64,000 nucleotides of DNA from Candidatus Methylacidiphilales bacterium (lineage in GTDB: Bacteria; Pseudomonadota; Gammaproteobacteria; JASGCS01). Location of the stretch: NCBI GenBank assembly GCA_030054035.1, contig JASGCS010000001.1, positions 85,515 through 149,514 on the forward strand, read 5' to 3'. A program made the position numbers and the translations under genes. Positions 10,641 to 19,429 of this stretch are shown piece by piece (position 1 is the stretch's first letter; every line of letters starts with the position of its first letter). A model generated the notes under the pieces. It saw only the letters and a program-made list of their open reading frames with translations. It did not search any database and was not told where the DNA came from.

Positions 10641-11414
10641 ATGACAATTTCACCACTTTCATTTTTTAAGTCATTACCAAAAGGTAAAACACATACATTA
10701 CAATCAAAAAAAAGTAACTATCTTACCGTTAATGTGTACAGGTATAATCCTGAAAATAATGAGGAGCCTTGCATAGACACCTTTGAGCTTGATATGACAA
10801 CTTCAAAGCCTATGGTACTAGATGTTTTACTGTATATAAAGGACAATTTAGATTCTACTTTAACTTTTAGAAGGTCATGTCGCGAAGGAATCTGTGGATC
10901 ATGTTCTATGAATATTGATGGAAAAAATACATTAGCATGTCTAAAATCAACTAAAGACTGTGGGTCAACGATTAATATATATCCCTTACCACATATGCCA
11001 GTTGTGAAAGATTTAGTTACTGACCTCTCTAATTTTTATGCCCAATATCAATCTGTTAAACCTTGGTTACATGCAGACCCAACAATAACTCCAACAAAAG
11101 AACGAATTCAAACGCCAAAAGAAAGGGAAAAATTGGACGGTTTATATGAATGTATCTTATGTGCTTGTTGTTCTACGGCTTGCCCAAGTTATTGGTGGAA
11201 TGGTGATAAATACTTGGGTCCTGCAGCTTTAATGCAAGCGTATCGTTGGATGGTGGATAGTCGTGATCGTGGTTTGACTGAAAGAAAATCTCAATTAAAA
11301 GACTCGTTTAAACTATACCGATGCCATACTATAATGAACTGTGCTACAGTTTGCCCAAAACACTTAAATCCAGCTAAGGCTATAGCAGAAATTAAAAAAG
11401 AAATTGCTTTTTAA
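10641..11414 (+). CDS. sdhB: Succinate dehydrogenase iron-sulfur subunit SdhB
   Basis: A 257-residue electron-transfer subunit of complex II. The 2Fe-2S ligands are in CREGICGSC plus a later Cys (ACLK), the 4Fe-4S ligands in [12 protein letters not shown], and the 3Fe-4S ligands in [13 protein letters not shown]. It is about 20 residues longer than E. coli SdhB, with the C-terminal [14 protein letters not shown] pattern typical of the alphaproteobacterial/mitochondrial type. A clear AAGGAG lies 12 bases upstream of the ATG. Confidence 0.97.
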   Translation: MTISPLSFFKSLPKGKTHTLQSKKSNYLTVNVYRYNPENNEEPCIDTFELDMTTSKPMVLDVLLYIKDNLDSTLTFRRSCREGICGSCSMNIDGKNTLACLKSTKDCGSTINIYPLPHMPVVKDLVTDLSNFYAQYQSVKPWLHADPTITPTKERIQTPKEREKLDGLYECILCACCSTACPSYWWNGDKYLGPAALMQAYRWMVDSRDRGLTERKSQLKDSFKLYRCHTIMNCATVCPKHLNPAKAIAEIKKEIAF

Positions 11415-11415
11415 A

Positions 11416-11676
11416 ATGGCAAGTACTGATGCAAGAATAAATTATATTCGTTGGCAATGTAAAAGAGGTGTTAAAGAGCTTGATGACTTATTGCTAGATT
11501 ACGTTGATAAAAAATCTCTTGAATTGACAATTGCTCAAACTCAACGTTTTATTACTTTATTGAAACTTAGCAATGATACGTTGTTCGAATTGTTGTTTTA
11601 TAAAGCCACAGCTACCAATCTGTCACCTTTTTCTACTCTTGATGATATTATTATCCATGAACACCCAATCAATTAA
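11416..11676 (+). CDS. sdhE: FAD assembly factor SdhE
   Basis: An 86-residue helical protein that helps attach FAD covalently to SdhA. The RGxxE signature is present as KRGVKELDDLLLDY. I start it at the ATG one base after the sdhB stop, since this leaves the usual N-terminus (ARINYIRWQCKRG) and a normal length. It overlaps the next gene by 1 base (TAATG), as sdhE-ygfX pairs commonly do. Confidence 0.92.
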   Translation: MASTDARINYIRWQCKRGVKELDDLLLDYVDKKSLELTIAQTQRFITLLKLSNDTLFELLFYKATATNLSPFSTLDDIIIHEHPIN

Positions 11677-12080
11677 TGATATTAACTTCTATTAAAGCCC
11701 CGCTCCCACTTTTTATGATAATTTGTTTATCTAATATAGCACTTATTGTATTACTTACTTATTTGATGAACCCATATTTTATAATTCTAGGTTTTGTACT
11801 ATTTCTAGCAACAGTAATTGAGTTCCTAGAAATCAAAAGAAACATGCCGCGCTACCTTTCGCTTTCAGTTTTAAATGATGAACTCTATATTCATAAAAAA
11901 ACAATCAATGACTTTATTCCTTACAAAATTACTAATATTGAATCAATTTATTCTTGGGTTCTTAAGATCAAATTAATAAATCAAATCACTGGAAAGCAAA
12001 AAATAATTTCAATTTACACGTATCAAATATCAAAAGATTTTTACCATCTCTTTACTCTTAAAAAGATCGGTTTAAATTAA
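11676..12080 (+). CDS. YgfX/CptA-like small membrane protein
   Basis: A 134-residue protein with two adjacent hydrophobic segments at the N-terminus (about 8-55), then a soluble beta-rich tail. Size, topology and its place directly after sdhE match YgfX (CptA), which is paired with sdhE (ygfY) in many Gammaproteobacteria and has been described as an inner-membrane protein acting on cytoskeletal proteins. Sequence similarity by eye is weak, so the call rests on synteny and topology. Confidence 0.6.
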   Translation: MILTSIKAPLPLFMIICLSNIALIVLLTYLMNPYFIILGFVLFLATVIEFLEIKRNMPRYLSLSVLNDELYIHKKTINDFIPYKITNIESIYSWVLKIKLINQITGKQKIISIYTYQISKDFYHLFTLKKIGLN

Positions 12081-12084
12081 TCCT

Positions 12085-12801
12085 ATGCCGTTGTTAGGTG
12101 TCAATATCGATCACATTGCTACAATAAGACAAGCTAGGATGACACAATATCCAGACCCTGTTTATTTTGCCCAACAAGCGTTGCTTGGCGGTGCTGATTT
12201 TATTACTTTCCATTTACGTGAAGATTTAAGACATATTCAATTACAGGATGCGATAAATTTAATTTCTGTCTTAACATGCAGGACTAATTTGGAACTTTCC
12301 CCGAATCCAGCGATGATTAGAATTGCAACTAAGTTGAAGCCTTCTGATTGTTGTTTAGTCCCAGAGAAAAGGGAAGAGTTGACAACAGAAGGTGGTTTAA
12401 ATTTAATTAATCAAGAACAAGTAACAAAAAGTGCAATCCAAGAACTACAAAATGCTTCTATATCTGTCAGTGTTTTTATCGACCCAGATTTTGCGATGAT
12501 TGAAAAGGCAATATCACTTAAAGTTCCTAGCATTGAAATACATACTGGTTCTTTTGCCTCTAGCCCAACTAAAGAAAATTATGAGATGCTTTATAGTGCG
12601 GTACAATACGCACATGCAAATGGATTAAAAGTGAATTTAGGACATGGTCTTAATCAGGAATTATTAAAAAGGATTTGTACCATACCCAATATTTCTGAAC
12701 TAAATATTGGACATGCCATTATTTCTGACGCTTTTGAGTTTGGTATTTGTAAAACGGTAGAGATATATAAAAATATCATAAATGAAAGTCAGCACTATTG
12801 A
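12085..12801 (+). CDS. pdxJ: Pyridoxine 5'-phosphate synthase PdxJ
   Basis: A 238-residue TIM-barrel enzyme that condenses 1-deoxyxylulose 5-phosphate with 3-amino-2-oxopropyl phosphate, the last step of de novo vitamin B6 synthesis. Recognised motifs are GVNIDHIATIRQAR at the N-terminus, FHLREDLRHI, LELSPNPAM, LVPEKREELTTEGG and NLGHGLN. The length is normal. acpS, its frequent neighbour, is absent. It overlaps cysM by 20 bases, and CysM needs pyridoxal phosphate. Confidence 0.96.
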   Translation: MPLLGVNIDHIATIRQARMTQYPDPVYFAQQALLGGADFITFHLREDLRHIQLQDAINLISVLTCRTNLELSPNPAMIRIATKLKPSDCCLVPEKREELTTEGGLNLINQEQVTKSAIQELQNASISVSVFIDPDFAMIEKAISLKVPSIEIHTGSFASSPTKENYEMLYSAVQYAHANGLKVNLGHGLNQELLKRICTIPNISELNIGHAIISDAFEFGICKTVEIYKNIINESQHY

Positions 12802-13684
12802 TCAATTAATTGGTAATACACCAATGGTTAAACTAAAACTTGATTTAAGTGAAGGAGGATTGCCTGATCTATATGTTAAGTTGGAAGGTAATAATCCTGC
12901 CGGGTCGGTCAAAGATAGACCTGCTTCGCATATGATAAAACAAGCTTTACGTAAAGGCCTCATTACTACACAAACACCTCTTATTGAAGCCACAAGTGGA
13001 AATACGGGTATAGCTCTGGCGATGGTTGCTAGCTGTATGAAAATGAACTTAACTTTGGTTATGCCAGAACATATGAGTGTCGAGAGATTAATTGCAATGA
13101 AAGCGTATGGTGCCAATATTATTTTAACTTCAAAAGCTGGTGGAATGGAGGAGGCAAGAGATGTGGCTAATGAGTGCGCTGTAAAACAAAAAGCATTTAC
13201 ATTAGACCAATTTAATAACGATGATAATTGGATGTCTCATTATCTAGAAACTGGACCTGAAATTTGGAAGGATACTGATGGTGCAGTTACTTATTTTTTT
13301 AGTTCGATGGGAACTACTGGAACCATAACTGGAGTTTCAAAATACTTAAAAGAAAAAAATAAGTCAATAAAAATTATTGGCATTCAGCCAACCCCTGGAT
13401 CAACAATCCCTGGAATTAGAACTTGGAGTGAGGGATATATTCCTAAAATCTATCGTCACGCATCTGTTGATTGTATTGAATTTGTGTCATCTGAAGACGC
13501 ACTAGTAAAAACACAGTGGTTATCAAAAACACAGGGAATTTATGCTGGATTATCTTCTGGTGGGGTTGTGTCAATAATGTTGAATTACTTAAGTAAAGGA
13601 GTGCTTAGAGAAGGCGATGTTGCGGTTGGGATCGTATGTGATCGAGGTGATAGATATACCTCAACTTACGGTTTAAAATATTAA
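12782..13684 (+). CDS. cysM: Cysteine synthase B (O-acetylserine sulfhydrylase)
   Basis: A 300-residue PLP enzyme of fold type II. The Schiff-base lysine is in NPAGSVKDRPA; the substrate loop EATSGNTGIALA and the glycine loop SSMGTTGTITG are intact. The RPAS after the lysine and the AGLSSGG loop favour CysM over CysK. CysM can use thiosulfate as well as sulfide to make S-sulfocysteine or cysteine, which may matter given the SoxB-like gene at 58736. It overlaps the end of pdxJ and, convergently by 4 bases, the FHA gene. Confidence 0.92.
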   Translation: MKVSTIDQLIGNTPMVKLKLDLSEGGLPDLYVKLEGNNPAGSVKDRPASHMIKQALRKGLITTQTPLIEATSGNTGIALAMVASCMKMNLTLVMPEHMSVERLIAMKAYGANIILTSKAGGMEEARDVANECAVKQKAFTLDQFNNDDNWMSHYLETGPEIWKDTDGAVTYFFSSMGTTGTITGVSKYLKEKNKSIKIIGIQPTPGSTIPGIRTWSEGYIPKIYRHASVDCIEFVSSEDALVKTQWLSKTQGIYAGLSSGGVVSIMLNYLSKGVLREGDVAVGIVCDRGDRYTSTYGLKY

Positions 13685-14430
13685 CCTAAAAAGAATTCCA
13701 TTTTAATCCCAGCAACTTCGATTAAGTCATGGTCATTTAATTGGTGTGCCTGGGTGCCTATAGATTTACCATTTACTGTTGGAAAGCTATTTGCAGGACC
13801 GTCAACATGAATAATAAAATATCCCTGCGCCCTTTTTGTAAGTGCAGCAACTTGTACTCCAGGTTTACCGATCGTAGTTAATTGTTTTTGAAGCTCCATT
13901 TCTTTTCCTGAATTGACCCCATTTAATATTTGCAATTTTCCTTTTACGCTGGAACTATTACTTACAACTGTAGATGTTGATGAGTTTTTCGAAAAATCAG
14001 TTGAGGATGAATTTTTCTGTGAAGTTATGTTTGAGTTTTGTGCCTGAAAATTTGGAATAGCAGAAGGGTTGGCTTTAGGTATTTGTTGGTTTGTGTAAAT
14101 TACAGTTGCGTCACTTTCATCTTCGCTGCTATCAGAATCCGCAATATTCAAAAATTTTATCTCACAATTTCCTATTGATATAACATCGTTATTCTGTAGA
14201 CCCGATTTTTTTATTATCTTCCCATTTATACATGTGCCATTTGTGGAGTTAAGATCTTCTATAAACCAATCAGATGAGACAGATAGGATCTGACAATGCT
14301 TGCTACTTACAAGAGGGTAGTTAATTGGGATATCATTATCAGATTTTCTCCCAATTGTCGTTATTGACTTTGTCAGTTCAAATTCCCCAAATGATTTCGT
14401 GTCTATTGTTATTACTAATTTTCCAGCCAT
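13681..14430 (-). CDS. FHA-domain protein with two FHA-like modules
   Basis: A 249-residue, probably cytoplasmic protein. Residues about 1-95 form a good FHA phosphothreonine-binding domain: GRKSDNDIPINYPLVSSKH followed by NSTNGTCINGK. A Ser/Thr/Asn-rich linker (about 105-165) leads to a second, weaker FHA-like module (about 168-249) ending NDHDLIEVAGIKMEF. FHA proteins read Ser/Thr kinase signals, but no kinase is present in this window. The gene is divergent from the GAF/HD-GYP gene. The precise role is unknown. Confidence 0.85.
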   Translation of the reverse strand: MAGKLVITIDTKSFGEFELTKSITTIGRKSDNDIPINYPLVSSKHCQILSVSSDWFIEDLNSTNGTCINGKIIKKSGLQNNDVISIGNCEIKFLNIADSDSSEDESDATVIYTNQQIPKANPSAIPNFQAQNSNITSQKNSSSTDFSKNSSTSTVVSNSSSVKGKLQILNGVNSGKEMELQKQLTTIGKPGVQVAALTKRAQGYFIIHVDGPANSFPTVNGKSIGTQAHQLNDHDLIEVAGIKMEFFLG

Positions 14431-14443
14431 ATTTAAGACTTAT

Positions 14444-14449
14444 ATTATA
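14444..14449 (-). promoter_or_regulatory. Predicted extended -10 promoter of the FHA gene
   Basis: On the minus strand this reads TGCTATAAT, a perfect extended -10 element. The expected transcription start, about 7 bases further on, falls roughly 7 bases before the ATG (14430), giving a nearly leaderless mRNA. The same TGCTATAAT occurs before iscU and before the b-type cytochrome gene. Confidence 0.55.
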
Positions 14450-14515
14450 GCAAAATTTAACTAAAAAAAACATCATTTATCTTTAGTGCTTTTTGCTTAC
14501 AAAAAATATGTAAAA

Positions 14516-14524
14516 TGATATTAT
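14516..14524 (+). promoter_or_regulatory. Predicted extended -10 promoter of the GAF/HD-GYP gene
   Basis: TGATATTAT (TGn plus TATTAT) lies 18 bases before the ATG at 14543. A TTGCTT-like -35 (14493-14498) is present but with a long spacer of 20 bases. An AGAGGG Shine-Dalgarno follows. Together with the minus-strand box this makes 14431-14542 a divergent promoter region for the two signalling genes. Confidence 0.4.
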
Positions 14525-14542
14525 TATTAGAGGGTTGTTCTC

Positions 14543-16120
14543 ATGAAAGATGGTGTATTACTTAATAAAATCAATATATTGAATAGAGTTGGAATTGCGT
14601 TATCAGTTGAGCGTGATTATGAAAGGCTAATGGAGCTAATTTTAAGAGGCTCAATGGAGCTAACTAATGCTGATGGCGGAACCATGTATAGAGTAACAAA
14701 GGAAAAAGAGCTCAGATTTGAAGTGATTATTAACCAATCTCTTCAAATTGCAAGTGGTGGAACTTCAGAAACAAAGATAAATTTCCCGCATATCCCTTTG
14801 TATATTGATGGAAAACCAAATTATTTTAATATTGTAAGTTGTTGTGTTCATGGAGAGAGAACAATAAAAATAGATAATGTTTATAATTCTATTGATTATG
14901 ATTTTCAGGGAACAAGAAAATTTGACTCTGCAAATGGATATAAAACAGTATCCATGCTTACTATACCAATGAAAAATCATGAAAATGATGTGATAGGCGC
15001 TCTTCAATTAATCAACTGCAAAGATGACGGTCATACGGTGAGCTCTTTTCTGGAAACAGACCGACATCTGGCTGAATCACTTGCGTCTCAAGCCGCTGTT
15101 GCAGTAACTAATAAAGAGCTAATTGCTGATTTACAGAATTTATTTGATTCATTTACGCAGCTAATTGCCAAAGCGATAGATGAAAAATCTCCTTATACAG
15201 GCAATCACTGTAGGAGAATCCCCTTACTTACTATGATGTTAGCAGACGCGGTAAGTGCAACTGACTCAGGTCCGTTAGCAACGTATCAATTAAGCGCTTC
15301 AGACAGGCTAGAACTTAATACTGCTGCCTGGTTGCATGATTGCGGTAAGGTAACATCTCCAGATTTTATAATGGACAAATCTACAAAATTAGAAACTATA
15401 TGCGACCGAATAGAGATAGTCGATCTTAGAATTGAATTATTAATCCACCAAATTGAGCTAGAGCACTGGAGGGTTTCATCACAGCATCAAAAATTACCAG
15501 TAGAACTAGTGAATAAAATTAATGAGTTGAGAAATGCACGTACCTTTTTAAGAAACGCCAATGTCGGTGGTGAATCGCTAAGTGATGAAGATATTAATAA
15601 AGTGATTTCTATAGCGTCTCTTGAATATAAGAATGTAGATTTGAATATTGAAAATATATTGAGTGAAAATGAAAAATATAATCTGATAGTAAAACGAGGT
15701 ACTTTAAATGAAGAGGAGCGCTTAGTAATAAATAATCATATGGTAGCGACTGTGGATATGTTGAACGCAATGCCATTCCCGAAACATCTTAAAAGAGTTC
15801 CTGAATTTGCCGGAGGCCATCATGAGCGGATGGATGGTAAGGGCTATCCAAAGGGGTTAACTAAAGATGAAATGTCTGTCCCTGCTAGAGTTATGGCAAT
15901 CGCTGATATTTTTGAAGCACTTACCGCCAGTGATAGACCATATAAAAAAGGAAAAAAAATAAGCGAATGTCTTAAAATCATGGAACGAATGAGTAAAGAG
16001 CAACATATTGACCAAGATTTATTTTCCATATTTATAGAGAAAAAAATTTGGCTACATTATGCTCAAGAAGAGCTGCAATCGTACCAAATTGATATTATTG
16101 ATTGGGAAGTGAGCCAGTAA
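14543..16120 (+). CDS. GAF plus HD-GYP domain protein, putative cyclic-dinucleotide phosphodiesterase
   Basis: A 525-residue cytoplasmic protein. A GAF sensor domain (about 20-190) precedes an HD-GYP domain (about 200-500). Catalytic motifs are intact: GNHCRRIPLLTMMLA, WLHDCGK (HD at 265-266), NNHM at 397-400, GGHHERMDGKGYPKGL (GYP 434-436) and the RPY at 465-467. HD-GYP proteins hydrolyse c-di-GMP or related dinucleotides; the ligand of the GAF domain is unknown. Odd: about 100 residues (roughly 282-385) separate the HD and GYP parts where about 15 are usual. It is convergent with the cyclic-nucleotide/rhodanese gene, only 2 bases apart. Confidence 0.88.
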   Translation: MKDGVLLNKINILNRVGIALSVERDYERLMELILRGSMELTNADGGTMYRVTKEKELRFEVIINQSLQIASGGTSETKINFPHIPLYIDGKPNYFNIVSCCVHGERTIKIDNVYNSIDYDFQGTRKFDSANGYKTVSMLTIPMKNHENDVIGALQLINCKDDGHTVSSFLETDRHLAESLASQAAVAVTNKELIADLQNLFDSFTQLIAKAIDEKSPYTGNHCRRIPLLTMMLADAVSATDSGPLATYQLSASDRLELNTAAWLHDCGKVTSPDFIMDKSTKLETICDRIEIVDLRIELLIHQIELEHWRVSSQHQKLPVELVNKINELRNARTFLRNANVGGESLSDEDINKVISIASLEYKNVDLNIENILSENEKYNLIVKRGTLNEEERLVINNHMVATVDMLNAMPFPKHLKRVPEFAGGHHERMDGKGYPKGLTKDEMSVPARVMAIADIFEALTASDRPYKKGKKISECLKIMERMSKEQHIDQDLFSIFIEKKIWLHYAQEELQSYQIDIIDWEVSQ

Positions 16121-16127
16121 GCTTACT
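16116..16127. repeat. 12-bp perfect palindrome over two convergent stop codons
   Basis: AGTAAGCTTACT is self-complementary. It contains the TAA of the GAF/HD-GYP gene and the TAA (read on the minus strand) of the cyclic-nucleotide/rhodanese gene. There is no T-run after it, so it is not a standard intrinsic terminator. It could be chance, since the overlapping stop codons already favour symmetry. Confidence 0.6.
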
Positions 16128-17202
16128 TAATAATTGCACTAGATGGGGCAGAGGCAATCCCACCTTTAAGTAAAAAAGTGTTGAATCCTTTCTCATTTAA
16201 AATATAACAAGCTGCTTTGCTTCGATATTCAGTATCACAATAAGAGACTATAGTTTTATTTAATGTTTTCGAAGGTAGTTTTAAACGCACTAATATCAAA
16301 GGAATATTTACACTGTTAATGATATGTCCTTGATTAAATTCATCTGGATTTCTATGATCGTACAACTCAACAGCTCCTTTTGAGTTTAATGCAACTAACT
16401 GCTCATAAGTTATATACGGAGTAAGTGGCTCAACCATAGATTTCAAAAAAACTTCTTTTGGTAGTTTAAGTACCGAACCTTGATTCAGCATAACTACTGT
16501 TGAATTTCGTGGACTGTTTGAAATAATTGCATCCCCACCAAAATTTTCACCAGGATTTAAAATTCCAAGTTTTACACCATTTGGATTTTTAGAAGTAGCA
16601 CGAATCACTAAACATTTACCCTTAAGTATTAAGTAAAAATAATCACCCATTTCACCTTGCGATATAATTTTAGATCCAGCTTTCACTTCAATTTTTTCAA
16701 ATTTCGCATAAATATTTTGCAAACTGTCTGGGGGTAGTTTTTTAAAAATTCTAAGCTGAAGTAGTGATGTCATCCAATCAGTTGTGTCTATATCGTCTAT
16801 AGAGGTTTTTGTTTGTTCAACATCAAAATTTATTTCCTCCACTTCAAAAGTACCGGTCTTTTCCCATGTTGACATCAAATCAACAAAAGTTGAGTCAATT
16901 TTTAAGATGATAGAATTCCTTTTGCATACAGCCGAATGTTGGCGTGGATTTGAGTTTTCAATAGGATGGGGGATAATTGACCCAATGCTTTCCAAAGTCG
17001 TTATAACTTTGTCGCCTTCTAAAATATCCACAACTCCTTCTTGCAAATAAATATAAAAATTATTTTTATCACCTTTATTGAAAAGCAAAGTTCCAGCTGG
17101 AACTTTTTGAAACTGAGCAGTTTCAGCTATCTCTTTTTTATTTTTTTGATGCAATGAACCCAAAGGGATAAGCTTGTCTATTATAGATAAATCTACTGGC
17201 AT
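16123..17202 (-). CDS. Double cyclic-nucleotide-binding domain plus rhodanese domain protein
   Basis: A 359-residue protein with no signal peptide. Residues about 15-125 form a degenerate cNMP-binding-type barrel. Residues about 145-250 form a better one, with GEMGDYFYLILKG and a phosphate-binding cassette FGGDAIISNSPRNSTVV that keeps the key Arg. Residues about 265-355 are a rhodanese domain with active cysteine near 322 in SYCDTEYRS. It could couple a second messenger to sulfur transfer or persulfide sensing; that is inference. No cyclase is encoded in this window. Confidence 0.85.
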   Translation of the reverse strand: MPVDLSIIDKLIPLGSLHQKNKKEIAETAQFQKVPAGTLLFNKGDKNNFYIYLQEGVVDILEGDKVITTLESIGSIIPHPIENSNPRQHSAVCKRNSIILKIDSTFVDLMSTWEKTGTFEVEEINFDVEQTKTSIDDIDTTDWMTSLLQLRIFKKLPPDSLQNIYAKFEKIEVKAGSKIISQGEMGDYFYLILKGKCLVIRATSKNPNGVKLGILNPGENFGGDAIISNSPRNSTVVMLNQGSVLKLPKEVFLKSMVEPLTPYITYEQLVALNSKGAVELYDHRNPDEFNQGHIINSVNIPLILVRLKLPSKTLNKTIVSYCDTEYRSKAACYILNEKGFNTFLLKGGIASAPSSAIIK

Positions 17203-17208
17203 TTCTTT

Positions 17209-17214
17209 ATTATA
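17209..17214 (-). promoter_or_regulatory. Predicted -10 element of the cNMP/rhodanese gene
   Basis: On the minus strand this reads TATAAT, 6 bases before the ATG. A start site about 7 bases downstream of the box would fall on the A of the ATG, which predicts a leaderless transcript. No Shine-Dalgarno is present between the box and the start codon. Confidence 0.5.
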
Positions 17215-17273
17215 TGCTAGGATATGTAATATTATTCATGTGTGAATTTATATATATATTTTAAATCAAATAA

Positions 17274-18314
17274 ATGTTTGAAATAGATCCAATTTCTTTG
17301 AGCTACGACCTACCAAAGTCAAGAATTGCACAGTATCCATTATGTCACAGATCTGCAAGTAGGCTTTTAGTAGTAGATTCTAAAAAAGGGGTATTTAAAC
17401 AGTTAAAATTTTACGAAATTTTAGATTTTATCCAAAAAGAAGACCTAGTAATTTTTAACACCTCAAAAGTAGTCCAAGCACGATTTGATATTTTTTATGC
17501 CAATAAGAAAAAAAGCTTACTTTTTGTAGAGTGGCTTGAGGATGGTAAAATTAAATGTATTGGTCCAAATTTAAGAGACATTAGCAGTTATAGCACACTT
17601 AAAGGTGAAAATGCGAAATTCACTATCATTTCAGTTTCTCATCACCTTATACTCCAAACATCTTTTAATACTATTGGTGATTGGTTCCAATGGTTGGGTC
17701 AGTACGGAAAAATGCCCCTCCCAGCTTACATAAAAAGAGATGTCAAGCAGATTGATACCTCAAGGTATCAATCGGTTTTTGCGAATTTCGAAGGTTCTGT
17801 TGCGTCCCCAACTGCAGGTTTACATTTTGATCAGAAATTAATTTCTGAAATATTAAAAAAAGGCGCTCACATTACTTCTATACAACTACACTGCGGGATT
17901 GGAACTTTTTCGCCAATTCGAAATTCTCTTAATGAACATTCCATGTCTTCTGAAACTTATACAATTCAAAAAGAAGCGATTGATAAAATAACTGACACTA
18001 AGTATCGTGGAAAAAAAATAATCGCAGTAGGGACCACAGTTGTGCGTGCGATAGAGTCTTTTTTTCTTTTTACAAATAACTCTCCCGTTCCAGGTACTTA
18101 CACTACTACTTTGTTTATTAAACCAGGGTACAGTTTTAAAGTAGCTAATACTTTAGTAACTAATTTTCACGCACCATGCACCACACCTCTCTCTTTGGCA
18201 ATTGCTTTTACAAATCGAGCTGTAATCTCCGAAGCATATTCGTTTGCAATAGATAGAAAATTTAGATTTTTAAGTTATGGTGATTCAATGTTGTTAGGGA
18301 ATTTTTATTTATGA
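17274..18314 (+). CDS. queA: S-adenosylmethionine:tRNA ribosyltransferase-isomerase QueA
   Basis: A 346-residue enzyme of queuosine synthesis that moves the ribosyl part of AdoMet onto preQ1-modified tRNA to form epoxyqueuosine. Motifs: SYDLPKSRIAQYP at the start, then DTSRYQSVF, SVASPTAGLHFD, LHCGIGTFSPI and VGTTVVRAIES. The length is normal. It overlaps tgt by 4 bases (ATGA), so the two consecutive-pathway enzymes are co-translated. Confidence 0.96.
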   Translation: MFEIDPISLSYDLPKSRIAQYPLCHRSASRLLVVDSKKGVFKQLKFYEILDFIQKEDLVIFNTSKVVQARFDIFYANKKKSLLFVEWLEDGKIKCIGPNLRDISSYSTLKGENAKFTIISVSHHLILQTSFNTIGDWFQWLGQYGKMPLPAYIKRDVKQIDTSRYQSVFANFEGSVASPTAGLHFDQKLISEILKKGAHITSIQLHCGIGTFSPIRNSLNEHSMSSETYTIQKEAIDKITDTKYRGKKIIAVGTTVVRAIESFFLFTNNSPVPGTYTTTLFIKPGYSFKVANTLVTNFHAPCTTPLSLAIAFTNRAVISEAYSFAIDRKFRFLSYGDSMLLGNFYL

Positions 18315-19429
18315 GCGAATTTAAATTCTTAGTTACTATGCGAGATAGATATGCTAGAGTTGGTACATTAACCACCCCACATGGGATAATTTCAACACCT
18401 TGTTTTATGCCTGTAGGAACTAATTGTTCAGTCAAGGGAATTTCATATCAAGATTTATATTCATTTAATTACCCAATCACTCTTGTAAATACATATCATA
18501 TTTTAGCAAAGGGCGCAAGACAATTAATAGAAAACGCTGGGGGAATTCATTCTTTTATAGGTTGGAAAGGATCAGTATTGTCTGATTCTGGCGGTTACCA
18601 GATGTATAGTTTAGTCTCACTCTCTAAAAAAAGCGACCAAGGAGTGATTTTTGTCTCACCTTGGGACGGGTCAAAAATACTTGTGAGTCCAGAATCATCC
18701 TTAGAGCTACAAGCCGAAATTGGAGTAGATATAGCTATGTGTTTCGATGATTGCATAAGTTCTACGGCAAGTTTTGAGGAGCATCAACTTGCCGTAGAAC
18801 GTTCTTCATTGTGGGCACAACGTTGTTCATCTGCTTTGCACAGTAAAAATTATAAAAAAACAACTCTTTTTGGAATTATACAGGGAGGGCAGTATTTAGA
18901 GTTACGGTTGCAATCACTAAACCGTTTGTTAAAAATAGGGTTTTTTGGATATGCTCTTGGCGGATTTGCAGTGGGTGAATCTAGGAATCAGCGAAATGAA
19001 ATACTTTCTCAAATCTGTGATCACATGCCTCAAAACTCTCCTCGCTATCTTATGGGTGTTGGGACGCCCGTAGATATTTTAGACGCCATCTCTTATGGAA
19101 TAGATTTATTTGATTGTGTTTTGCCTACTAGAAATGCCAGAAATGGCTATTTATTTACCTCTCAAGGTATAGTTAGAATTAAAAACTCAAAATTTCAGTT
19201 TGACAACACCCCTCTTGATAAGGAGTGTTGTTGCGTAACCTGTGTTAACCACACCAAATCTTACCTTCACTATCTCTTTAAACACAAGCAATTAACAGTA
19301 TATCAACTATTGACAATACATAATCTGACTTATTACTCACAATTATGTATTGATGCGAGAAGCTCAATTGCTAAAGGTTGTTTTGAACAGTTCCGTCAAA
19401 AAATATTTAACGTTTATGTCGAAAAATAA
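18311..19429 (+). CDS. tgt: tRNA-guanine(34) transglycosylase Tgt
   Basis: A 372-residue enzyme that exchanges guanine 34 of GUN-anticodon tRNAs for preQ1. The active-site region SDSGGYQMYSL, the nucleophile region FDCVLPTRNARNG and the zinc site CCCVTC...YLHYLF are all intact. It acts just before QueA in the pathway. Confidence 0.97.
   Translation: MSEFKFLVTMRDRYARVGTLTTPHGIISTPCFMPVGTNCSVKGISYQDLYSFNYPITLVNTYHILAKGARQLIENAGGIHSFIGWKGSVLSDSGGYQMYSLVSLSKKSDQGVIFVSPWDGSKILVSPESSLELQAEIGVDIAMCFDDCISSTASFEEHQLAVERSSLWAQRCSSALHSKNYKKTTLFGIIQGGQYLELRLQSLNRLLKIGFFGYALGGFAVGESRNQRNEILSQICDHMPQNSPRYLMGVGTPVDILDAISYGIDLFDCVLPTRNARNGYLFTSQGIVRIKNSKFQFDNTPLDKECCCVTCVNHTKSYLHYLFKHKQLTVYQLLTIHNLTYYSQLCIDARSSIAKGCFEQFRQKIFNVYVEK

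Noticed and set aside
16116..16127. Palindrome as a bidirectional terminator
   Set aside because: Only 6 base pairs with no loop and no T-run on either side; it largely follows from the facing stop codons.
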